The notes under the pieces were generated by a model. That model ran no database searches. It was not told the DNA's origin and worked only from the letters and a program-made list of their open reading frames with translations. A program made the position numbers and the translations under genes. From contig NZ_PPDB01000003.1 of NCBI RefSeq assembly GCF_002959855.1, positions 496,001 to 560,000 on the forward strand: a DNA stretch of 64,000 bases, given 5' to 3'. Position 1 is the first letter of the stretch, and each line of letters begins with the position of its first letter. Of this stretch, positions 56,523-64,000 are shown piece after piece. This DNA is from Veillonella denticariosi JCM 15641. Its GTDB lineage: Bacteria; Bacillota; Negativicutes; Veillonellales; Veillonellaceae.

Positions 56523-57958
56523 TGTCACAATGCCCTGAACTACATCTGTTGCCATTTTGGTTTACTGAGCTTGATAATGGGATCATGATACTTGTTAATC
56601 AAGGTGGCGAACATTTATTTATTAACAAGGATGATTTCAGTCAAATTCTTAATAGAGATATTGATACAAAATCAGACTTTTATTTTGCGTTAAAAGATAA
56701 ACAGTTTTTAGCCGATGATCATGATCTTGAAATTCAGCTTGATTTATTAGCTAATCAACTGAAGAGTAGAAAAGCTTATTTAGATGATTTTACATCTTTA
56801 CATATGATAGTTGTAACAGCTCGATGTAACTTTAATTGTCGCTATTGCCATGCAAGTAGTGCTAATGAAAATGAGCATAATCTAGATTTAGATTGGCCCA
56901 CAGCAAAGCAAATTGTGAATAAGATTTTCGAATCGCCTTCTCCTATAATTAAAATTGAGTTTCAAGGAGGTGAGCCTTTATTAAACTGGTTGATTATTCA
57001 AGATATTGTCGAATATGCAGAGATTGTTAATCGGATTGCTAAAAGACGATTAGAATTTGTTATTTGTACCAATTTAACTTTAATTACAAAAGATATATTG
57101 AGATATTGTAAAAAACATGGTATTGCAATATCTACATCTCTTGATGGGGATCAGGAGATACAAAATTATAACCGAAAGCCACGAGGGCCTATTGATGGAT
57201 ATGAAGTATTTGAAGAGAAGTTAGCTTTAACAAGAAGTGTTTTAGGGCAGGATGCTGCTTCATCTCTACTTACGGTTAGCAAAACTAATCTCAATAGTCT
57301 GCCGCAGGTAGTGGATGAATATATCAATCATGATTTTCACGGGATTTTTATTCGTGCATTAAATCCTTATGGTAATGCTGTAGATAATATAAAGACTTTA
57401 GGCTATTCAACAGAGGAGTTTCTCAAATCTTATAAGACTGCATTAAATTATATTATTCAAAAAAATATTGAAGGGTATCATTTTGTTGAATATTATGCCG
57501 CATTACTGTTGGAACGTATTTTAACTCCTTTTAGTACAGGATTTGTTGATTTACAGTCTCCATGTGGAAATATTATTAGTGGTGTTATCTATGACTATAA
57601 TGGTTATGTATATGCTTCTGACGAAGGTCGCATGCTGGCAAGACGTGGTGATAGGCGATTCTGTTTAGGTCATGTCAAATCTAATACTTGGGAAGAAATT
57701 TTTAAAGGTAAGATTGCGAAAGATGTGGTGAAAGCATCTTGTGTTGAGTGCTTACCGGAATGTGCTACATGTGCTTATCAGTTATATTGCGGCGCAGATC
57801 CTGTGCGTTACTATGTTGAAAGTGGTACGCTTGATGGGCATCGTCCGAGTAGTAGTTTTTGCCGGAAAACAAAAGGTGTTTTAGACTATATATTCTATTT
57901 GTTAAGTTTAAATGATGACAGAATTAATAAGGTCTTTTGGTCTTGGATTAGTTATTGA
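56522..57958 (+). CDS. hxsB: His-Xaa-Ser system radical SAM maturase HxsB
   Basis: The 478-aa enzyme has the radical SAM cysteines CNFNCRYC at residues 102-109, FQGGEP at about 147-152, and a C-terminal SPASM-type Cys cluster (CVECLPECATCAYQLYCGADP followed by a further Cys). An N-terminal domain of about 90 residues could bind the substrate. It starts with GTG overlapping the hxsD stop. It probably generates a 5'-deoxyadenosyl radical to modify the His-Xaa-Ser region of HxsA. Confidence 0.93.
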   Translation: MSQCPELHLLPFWFTELDNGIMILVNQGGEHLFINKDDFSQILNRDIDTKSDFYFALKDKQFLADDHDLEIQLDLLANQLKSRKAYLDDFTSLHMIVVTARCNFNCRYCHASSANENEHNLDLDWPTAKQIVNKIFESPSPIIKIEFQGGEPLLNWLIIQDIVEYAEIVNRIAKRRLEFVICTNLTLITKDILRYCKKHGIAISTSLDGDQEIQNYNRKPRGPIDGYEVFEEKLALTRSVLGQDAASSLLTVSKTNLNSLPQVVDEYINHDFHGIFIRALNPYGNAVDNIKTLGYSTEEFLKSYKTALNYIIQKNIEGYHFVEYYAALLLERILTPFSTGFVDLQSPCGNIISGVIYDYNGYVYASDEGRMLARRGDRRFCLGHVKSNTWEEIFKGKIAKDVVKASCVECLPECATCAYQLYCGADPVRYYVESGTLDGHRPSSSFCRKTKGVLDYIFYLLSLNDDRINKVFWSWISY

Positions 57959-57966
57959 GGTTGATA

Positions 57967-58998
57967 ATGTTAAGTACAAAGATTGAAGGTATTAATATAG
58001 AGCAACCCTTTATAGGAAAAGTTTATGTAGAAGATGGAGAGATTATCTGTAAAAATGATCAGCTTAGTTTGAAACTTTCACCAAATGATTTTCTGAATTA
58101 TGAGTATGGCGATATTGTGTCGATTATGCCGGATGGTATTATTTCTATTTTGTATCGTAGTAACTGGGCTGATTTGACACTTTTTATAACCAACCAATGT
58201 AATAGTGCGTGTATTATGTGCCCTCAAGTTTGCGATAATTCCGGTCATTTTTTAGATATGAACTTACAAATCTTGAAGTTAAGACCCGAGAATGTAAAGC
58301 ATATAGGGATTACCGGCGGTGAGCCTACTATATTTCAAGATGTAATTGTTACATTATTAGAGGTGGTTCATGAGATTTATCCTGATGTGCCTATTTCGTT
58401 CTTAACAAATGGTCGTGCATTTAAAAATATGAAATTTGTTGAGCGGATTTCTAGTGTCGGTCATCGTAAAATATTATTTTGCATACCTTTATATGCTGCT
58501 AACTATGAACAGCATGATTTTATTGTTGGTAGCAAAGGTGCATTTATTGATACGATTAAAGGAATATTTAATCTGTTTAGAATGGGGCATTTAATCGAAA
58601 TTAGAACGGTTTTATTCAGTAAAACTATAGGAAATCTTAACTTGTTAGTTGAATATATTTCGAGGAATTTACCATTTGTGTGTCATGTTGCGATTATGGG
58701 AATGGAATATAGCGGATATGCAGCTAAAAATAGTGACGAATTTTGGATAGATCCTTATGATTATAAAAATATACTCGATTTAGCGGCATTATCATTATAT
58801 AGAAAAGGTATGATGACCTCAATTTATAATATACCATTATGTTTATTGACTGAAAGAGTCCGTTTCTTAGCTCGAGATAGTATTTCTGCGTGGAAAAAGA
58901 CATATCCGGTTATATGTGATACTTGCAAGGAAAAGGATCAGTGCTGTGGAATCTTTGAGACTTCTATTAATATAAGTGGACATATCACTCCTTTATGA
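57967..58998 (+). CDS. hxsC: His-Xaa-Ser system radical SAM protein HxsC
   Basis: The 343-aa enzyme has CNSACIMC at residues 78-85, then GITGGEPTIF, and a short Cys-rich tail (CDTCKEKDQCC) in place of a complete SPASM domain. It has a beta-rich N-terminal part. It is separated from hxsB by 8 bp, with GAGG as ribosome binding site. Two distinct radical SAM enzymes for one substrate are a hallmark of the Hxs system. Confidence 0.92.
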   Translation: MLSTKIEGINIEQPFIGKVYVEDGEIICKNDQLSLKLSPNDFLNYEYGDIVSIMPDGIISILYRSNWADLTLFITNQCNSACIMCPQVCDNSGHFLDMNLQILKLRPENVKHIGITGGEPTIFQDVIVTLLEVVHEIYPDVPISFLTNGRAFKNMKFVERISSVGHRKILFCIPLYAANYEQHDFIVGSKGAFIDTIKGIFNLFRMGHLIEIRTVLFSKTIGNLNLLVEYISRNLPFVCHVAIMGMEYSGYAAKNSDEFWIDPYDYKNILDLAALSLYRKGMMTSIYNIPLCLLTERVRFLARDSISAWKKTYPVICDTCKEKDQCCGIFETSINISGHITPL

Positions 58999-59479
58999 GG
59001 ATGGCTAGGGAGATATAATATAAAAACTATTAATTTAAATATATAACGTATATTAGTATTAATAATACGCCTATTTTAGATTTACCTGATTAGCCAATGA
59101 AGGTAAGTAATCTTACGATTGTTCCAGATAAATAATATAGGCATTACTGTAACGCCTATTAAATTAACTAATACATCATTTGAAATTATTGATGTAGCAG
59201 AATTTGTTCTTTTAAAGTTTGATAATTTTGTATGTCTAGTATCGTCCGATTGAGTGATGATAATACAACTTCGCCGCTTATATTGCAGGGAAGTGTAGCA
59301 CCTAATGGTATATTATCAGATGCGTCGAATCTTTTTTCGATGAAAATAGTACAAAAGCTCAATTAACTCTTAAGCAAATACATTTTATTGATGGTTTTAT
59401 TTGGAGGAATAGTAAATTTCAAAAGCAAGTGGGTAAAGAGAAAGTAAACTTCAATTAATTTTGTGTAGGGAGAAATATT
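58999..59479 (+). pseudogene. Decayed reading frame, unknown family
   Basis: Short open pieces in different frames follow each other: ITVTPIKLTNTSFEIID (from 59140), RLSDDNTTSPLILQGS (around 59246) and ENSTKAQLTLKQIHFIDGFI (ending 59458). Together they look like one beta-rich protein broken by frameshifts. I do not recognise the family. The stretch from 58999 to 59130 is AT-rich and shows nothing else. Confidence 0.4.
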
Positions 59480-60862
59480 ATGGATAATAATGGAGAAAAA
59501 AGATTTGTTGTGGGAGATATTGCTGTTTTCTTAATGGCTGCCATTAGTGTAGTTTGGCCGATTATGCTTATTGGAGTTGCAATATTATTACTTGCTAGAT
59601 ATCATCGATGGGCGATGGTTGAAAATGAAATTTACAAAGAGTATATTTTGAATCAAAATCTTATTCAGAATATAGAAGCTAATCAATCAAAATTAGCTAC
59701 ATTGGAAGAGACTATTGAAAGAGAAAAGGCCAAAATAGAGCATGATATTGAAGTACGTATTAGTGAAAAGAGTGCTGAGCTTAATCAGTTGTACTCTGAA
59801 ATATCAAAAGTTAAAAAGGAGCTAAAAAATAAGAAGCTAGAGGTTGAAAATCTAGAGCCTTTAGTAACAGTAGTTAATATAGATACGGAAGGACTTGAAC
59901 TTGCTACATCTCAGGAATTAAAAAATATATTATCTAAATATAAGTTAGAAGAAGCTGAATTAGTAAAAAATAATACAGCTGTAGATGCGCTTATTAACGA
60001 TGATAAAAAGTTTGTAAATAATCAAATACGTCAGATTTTACGTTCATTTAATGCTGAATGTGATTTAGCTATATCGAATGTTACACTTAAAAATATTGAT
60101 ACTATGAGGAGTAAAATCTTAAGATCCTATGAAACTTTAAATAAAATTTATAAATCTGATGGAGTGCAAATTACAAAAGGTTTTCTTGAAAATAAGTTAC
60201 AACAATTAATTACAGCTCACGCATATCAAGAAAAGTTAGAAGATGAGCGAGAACAAAAGAGAATTATACAAGAACAATTAAAAGAAGAAGAAAAAGTCCG
60301 TCGTGAAATTGAGCGTGAAAAAGCAAAAATTGAGAAAGATGAAACTCAATTTAAAAATGAAATTTCTAAGCTAATGAAATATTTACAAAAGACTGATAAT
60401 GAAGTAGAAAAGACCTTATACATTGATAAGATTAAAGAATGTGAAGAAAAACTTTCTGAGCTTGAAACTGTTAAATCTGATGTATTAAATCGAGAAAAGA
60501 ATACACGTGCTGGTTTTGTTTATATTATCTCTAATATTGGCTCATTTGGGGAAAATATTTTTAAAATTGGTATGACTAGACGTCTTGAACCTATGGATAG
60601 AATTAAGGAATTAAGTAGTGCATCTGTCCCATTTGAATTTGATGTTCATGCATTAATCTTTTCAGATGATGCACCTACCTTAGAATCAATTTTACATAAC
60701 ACCTTTAGAGAATATGAGGTAAATAAAGTAAATCATAGAAAAGAATTTTTCTCTATTCCACTTGATAAAATTGAAAAAGTTGTGACAGAACATCATAATG
60801 CAACCGTGCAATGGACCTATGATGCGGCTGCAGAAGAATATAGAGAATCTCTGGTTCAATAA
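59480..60862 (+). CDS. DUF4041/GIY-YIG nuclease domain membrane protein
   Basis: The 460-aa protein has an N-terminal membrane segment (VFLMAAISVVWPIMLIGVAILL), a long coiled coil (about 55-140), a DUF4041-like domain (about 140-250), a second coiled coil (about 250-345), and a C-terminal GIY-YIG domain of the T5orf172/Mug113 type: GFVYIISNIGSFGENIFKIGMTRR, then the helix with RIKELSSAS. This combination occurs in phage and in defence islands. It probably cuts nucleic acid at the membrane; the role is unproven. The DNA is AT-rich. A terminator follows. Confidence 0.82.
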   Translation: MDNNGEKRFVVGDIAVFLMAAISVVWPIMLIGVAILLLARYHRWAMVENEIYKEYILNQNLIQNIEANQSKLATLEETIEREKAKIEHDIEVRISEKSAELNQLYSEISKVKKELKNKKLEVENLEPLVTVVNIDTEGLELATSQELKNILSKYKLEEAELVKNNTAVDALINDDKKFVNNQIRQILRSFNAECDLAISNVTLKNIDTMRSKILRSYETLNKIYKSDGVQITKGFLENKLQQLITAHAYQEKLEDEREQKRIIQEQLKEEEKVRREIEREKAKIEKDETQFKNEISKLMKYLQKTDNEVEKTLYIDKIKECEEKLSELETVKSDVLNREKNTRAGFVYIISNIGSFGENIFKIGMTRRLEPMDRIKELSSASVPFEFDVHALIFSDDAPTLESILHNTFREYEVNKVNHRKEFFSIPLDKIEKVVTEHHNATVQWTYDAAAEEYRESLVQ

Positions 60863-60889
60863 AAATATATTGTTAAATTAATTATTAGT

Positions 60890-60932
60890 TAAAAGCTCTA
60901 CAATAAAAGTTTATGCTTATGTAGAGCTTTTA
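60890..60932 (+). terminator. Intrinsic terminator after the GIY-YIG gene
   Basis: TAAAAGCTCTAC (60890-60901) pairs perfectly with GTAGAGCTTTTA (60921-60932). Confidence 0.85.
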
Positions 60933-60999
60933 CTTATTTAGATAATAATTAAGCAGTAATATATGTTTGTTTATAGCATTATAAATTTTGGAGAGACCT

Positions 61000-61769
61000 A
61001 TGAATGATTAACAAATATTATCAGTAATTAAGCATTATATTCAGAATCGTACTATCAATCAAGCTTTAATGATTACTGGTGAGTGGGGATGTGGTAAGAG
61101 TTACTTTATAAAAAATATTGTAAAAGATTATTTAAGGCAAAGTGGAATTTTAGATAATAAAGATTATATAGTTTTTTCCTTATATGGGATTAATGATTTA
61201 GTTGATTTTAAATCTTTATTTTATGACACAATTTTTATAAAGCAATATTTAGGAGAGTCTAATAAGGTTCGGAAAGTAAAAAATCGTATAAGAAAAAATA
61301 TCTTAATAATGATGAGGTACGATTAGAACATATAAAGTGGCTTATGATTAAAATTGACTCATTCAATGAAGATAAAAAGGCCGAATGGATGGGTATACTA
61401 TTTAAATATTATATTGAAGATAAATTAGATTGGAAACGATTTTGCATTTTTGTTAATGCACTTGAATTCTTACTAGTTCAAGATGTAGAAACTTTATTAT
61501 CTTGTAATTTCGAAATGTTGGAATATGATATAAATCTAGATTTGATTAAAGAATATGAGCAAGCTAAAAACGGGGAAATTGAAAAAGAAGATAATTCTAT
61601 GCCTTTAAAATCGATAGCGATTGATAAAGGGATCTATTTGAGATTGCTATCAGTTGGGTTGGCTAGTATTGATGGAGGAACATTAAGTTTGGGGCTAATG
61701 CCTGATATTATAAAGTTGCCAGTGGATAAAGATTTAGAGTTAATGTTGGGAATTCTGTCTACTTTCTAG
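61000..61769 (+). pseudogene. Broken P-loop NTPase gene (KAP-like)
   Basis: An ATG at 61000 after GGAGAG is followed by an in-frame stop at codon 4 (61009), then the same frame continues through NRTINQALMITGEWGCGKSYF, a Walker A with the GEWGxGKS form of KAP NTPases. It stops at 61326. The rest reads on in the -1 frame (LNNDEVRLEHIKWLMIKID) to 61769, with LLSVGLASIDGGTLSLGL. The switch point is an AAAAAA run. The expected ATPase core after Walker A is much shorter than in full KAP proteins, so an internal deletion is also likely. I do not recognise the C-terminal part. Confidence 0.65.
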
Positions 61770-61781
61770 GTTGATTAAAAT

Positions 61782-61816
61782 AGCGATAGAGGTAGTAAGT
61801 AACTATCCCTATCGCT
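61782..61816. terminator. Bidirectional terminator hairpin
   Basis: AGCGATAG (61782-61789) pairs with CTATCGCT (61809-61816), and inner GG-TAGT/ACTA-CC pairs extend the stem. It lies between the broken NTPase gene (plus) and the DUF4917 gene (minus). Confidence 0.65.
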
Positions 61817-61878
61817 TATAAAATCAATATAAATGGGTTTTGTTATTGGTCGCTTTTAAATTAAGTGTTTTATTATTT

Positions 61879-62949
61879 TTAGTCAGCGTTATAGTTTAGC
61901 CAGCATCCTTCATCAGTAGCGTCAAAAAAGTGTATATCAGTATTACTATTAATATTAGTAATTCTATTTTTTATATTGGTACACTCAGTATTTAATTGCA
62001 AACTACTTTTGGAACCTTTATGAATAGAAATAAGTATCTTAAAGGAATCACTTTTGTTTTTTAGTATTTGCTTTAAAATGTGTTCATCATTTTCACTTAA
62101 GGACCAACCGTAACATATAATATTATCAGGTAGTTTGGGTAGGATATTTTTATAGATATATCTTAAATAATAATTTCTATAGATGCTTTTTACCTTTTCT
62201 GTAGATGAACCCTCACAAATAAATAGTGGATAAAGAGCATTTTCATGCTCCCAAAGACTAAGAATTTTCTGTAAAAGTGAATTTGCTTCAGCACAACGAA
62301 TTTTCTGCTCCTCTCCATTGGAATCTACACAAAGAACAATATTTCCATGTGGATAATATAGTTTCGTCCTTGAGCCAAAGCTTGTATTTATAATATTTTC
62401 ATCAAAGGTTAGATTGTAGTTATCGGGGTCAGCATGTCGGAAAGAGTCTATGAAAAGATTTTTATTAGCAAGAAGAATATAATATATTAGTAAATCATAG
62501 TTTAGATTGATAATATAGTCGAACTGATTTAAAAATTTATTAAGCTTTAATATATTATTAGATTCTGGGTGGGTGATTGATAGTTTCGTATATTCAGGGT
62601 GTACACTTCTGATGGTTTCAATTAAGGCTTTTTTTATTTGGTTTCTAGATTTAGAGATGGTGTCGTCAAATAATGGTAGTATTTCCTTTAAAATATGGGA
62701 AAGAGGAAGCATATTATTCATTTTTTGTGTTATATCTAATTGATTTAATATTGACTCGAAATTTGAGGTATGAAGCTGATTAAATATATTAGCAAGTTTA
62801 GATGATAATTGTCCTATTTCTTCAGCTTTTGAAAATAAGTTGCTGTATGAAAAGTTGGCTGATAATGATATACTAGCACCGTTTCCTACGATAAGTGCAG
62901 CCTTACTGAAATCCATATCATTTGTAAGTTCAGAATATTTTTCTAACAT
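61879..62949 (-). CDS. DUF4917 family protein (SIR2-like fold)
   Basis: The 356-aa protein matches DUF4917: AALIVGNGASISLSANFSYSN, with GNGAS as a nucleotide-binding loop like in SIR2-fold NADases, then FDYIINLNYDLLIYYILLAN, where NYD is the typical second motif, and YPHGNI. SIR2-like domains are often NAD-degrading effectors of phage defence, but catalytic function here is inferred. It is AT-rich and runs opposite to its neighbours. Confidence 0.78.
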   Translation of the reverse strand: MLEKYSELTNDMDFSKAALIVGNGASISLSANFSYSNLFSKAEEIGQLSSKLANIFNQLHTSNFESILNQLDITQKMNNMLPLSHILKEILPLFDDTISKSRNQIKKALIETIRSVHPEYTKLSITHPESNNILKLNKFLNQFDYIINLNYDLLIYYILLANKNLFIDSFRHADPDNYNLTFDENIINTSFGSRTKLYYPHGNIVLCVDSNGEEQKIRCAEANSLLQKILSLWEHENALYPLFICEGSSTEKVKSIYRNYYLRYIYKNILPKLPDNIICYGWSLSENDEHILKQILKNKSDSFKILISIHKGSKSSLQLNTECTNIKNRITNINSNTDIHFFDATDEGCWLNYNAD

Positions 62950-63437
62950 ATAAACTTTCCTTTTAGATTAATAATTAACTATATCTTAAAGTCAATAGGC
63001 TTGTGGTCAAGCCGCCACCAGCTATCATACTAGTAACAAGAAAAACGAACCCGGTCCAAACGATAGTGAGCGAAAATATGACTTCCTTGCTGATAATGGA
63101 ACCGACTTTCAGGAAAACTCATTATCTGTATTTGTTTTTACAGATTCTACAAATTCTAATTGATCGTTATTCATACATGTACGTCTTCTATGGATAAAAA
63201 ACTACCATAAAGTATTTGGTTTTAAAAACATGGTAGAAAAGATCTATTATGTAGAAAAAATATAGTGAATCTATAAAATATAGGATGAATATTTAGTATT
63301 GTTATAAAGAATAAATAATATTTAATTTCATTAAAACATAGATAGTATTATTATTCAATATGTGGGTTATGCATATTTAGAGAGTATAGTACACTTATAC
63401 TAACGAGTTCGTGCTTATTATCATTTGAGAGGTAATT
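62950..63437. other. Intergenic region with a short hydrophobic remnant
   Basis: Minus strand 62975-63118 is open for about 48 codons without a start, reading SLTIVWTGFVFLVTSMIAGG with ending LLTLRYS. This hydrophobic, GC-richer piece may be a remnant of a membrane protein gene, cut on entry of the island. From 63120 to 63437 I see only AT-rich DNA, which should hold the promoter of the next gene. Confidence 0.35.
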
Positions 63438-64000
63438 ATGAAACTAAAAGGTATTGTAATAGGTTTGGCGCTGACGCTAGCTTTCACCATGACCGGGCAG
63501 GCGATTTCGATACAGGAACTGCAGTCGTCGCCGCAGTTTAAGGTAATCCATGAAAGCAGGCCTGATGTGCCGGGTGCTGATGAGAGGACTACCTGGTATT
63601 TGGATACGGGTTCGCTGGAGGTCTTGGAATATACGCCGCCTGTTTATAAGATAAAGGCTTATATTTATAATGTGTATCAATCGCCTAGAAAACATGTGAT
63701 TTACGGGGATTCCTGGATTGTTACGTATGATGTGCGTCAGTCTCTTGCAAGTCAGGTATACCGGGCTAAGCAAAACCGTGCTTCGTTGACGACCGCAATT
63801 CAATCGGCACAATCTGCGTCAGGGATGGAGGGTCTGGAACAAGATTTGGGCAGCTTCTCCTTTGACGGGACCCCGTTGCCGAGACAGAAAGCGGCTTCCA
63901 AGCGGGCAATTTTGCGCACGCAGCCGAATACAACGCGTTACGATATAGCCGATATACTGTTCTACGAGGCGTATCATATGCATTTTGACGATATTGTAGT
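63438..64000 (+). CDS. Hypothetical exported protein, N-terminal part
   Basis: The reading frame starts MKLKGIVIGLALTLAFTM, a signal peptide cleaved probably after GQA, and runs to the window end for 187 codons. It includes YLDTGSLEVLEYTPPVYKIK and VIYGDSWIVTYDVRQSLASQ. I do not recognise the family; it looks like a secreted protein of the host genome, since its GC content returns to that of the core. GAGG precedes the ATG. The C-terminal part lies outside. Confidence 0.75.
   Translation, partial: MKLKGIVIGLALTLAFTMTGQAISIQELQSSPQFKVIHESRPDVPGADERTTWYLDTGSLEVLEYTPPVYKIKAYIYNVYQSPRKHVIYGDSWIVTYDVRQSLASQVYRAKQNRASLTTAIQSAQSASGMEGLEQDLGSFSFDGTPLPRQKAASKRAILRTQPNTTRYDIADILFYEAYHMHFDDIV

Noticed and set aside
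59480-60862. Intron homing endonuclease
   Set aside because: GIY-YIG could suggest it, but the membrane segment, DUF4041-like region and absence of a split host gene argue against it.
63003-63197. 64-codon open frame on the plus strand
   Set aside because: No ribosome binding site and no recognised motif; the opposite strand holds a more protein-like hydrophobic stretch.

Overview
The window looks like the origin end of a chromosome from a diderm, anaerobic Firmicute of the Negativicutes, most likely Veillonella or a close relative. The order rpmH-rnpA-yidD-yidC-jag-mnmE-mnmG on one side and dnaA-dnaN-S4-recF-remB-gyrB on the other is the classic Firmicute oriC arrangement. The RND efflux pair, the lipopolysaccharide-type glycan genes, the WaaL-like ligase and the lipoproteins imply an outer membrane. 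An [FeFe] hydrogenase fits an anaerobe. The genus is inferred, not proven.

Layout. 1-5,045 (minus): mnmG (partial), mnmE, jag, yidC, yidD, rnpA, rpmH. 5,046-7,811: bipartite oriC around dnaA, with DnaA boxes upstream (six of them about 11 or 21 bp apart), more boxes downstream, and two very large nested quasi-palindromes. 7,812-15,898 (plus): dnaN, S4 protein, recF, a DciA-like protein with a zinc ribbon, an AT-rich orphan, remB, gyrB, a LysP-type permease and a YbjQ protein. 16,275-22,194 (minus): RND permease, its adaptor, and a CNNM/CBS protein. 22,398-24,611: methyltransferase and a Lys/Asp-rich protein. 24,780-49,094 (plus): a long surface-glycan locus with two phosphatase-superfamily transferases, at least seven glycosyltransferases, ligase, PIG-L deacetylase, WbaP-type initiating enzyme, glf, flippase, chain-length-like protein and polymerase. 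49,413-54,621: [FeFe] hydrogenase, a degenerate GH3 lipoprotein, a sigma factor and a possibly ComK-like protein.

54,700-63,400 is an AT-rich accessory island. It carries a frameshifted DUF4236 gene and a complete four-gene His-Xaa-Ser (Hxs) operon: an exported substrate HxsA with six consecutive H-x-S triplets and two peptidoglycan-binding repeats, the small protein HxsD, and two radical SAM enzymes HxsB and HxsC. Next come a decayed reading frame, a DUF4041/GIY-YIG membrane protein, a broken P-loop NTPase gene and a DUF4917 (SIR2-like) gene, which together resemble a decaying defence island. A truncated exported protein ends the window.

The most interesting signals are: (1) the Hxs operon, whose modification chemistry I do not know; (2) a family of roughly 280-310 bp nested inverted repeats that share a central core but have locus-specific arms, two of which include inverted copies of neighbouring gene parts (the rpmH promoter and the 3' end of the RND gene); (3) a 15-bp stem that can hide the ribosome binding site and start codon of the sigma factor gene.
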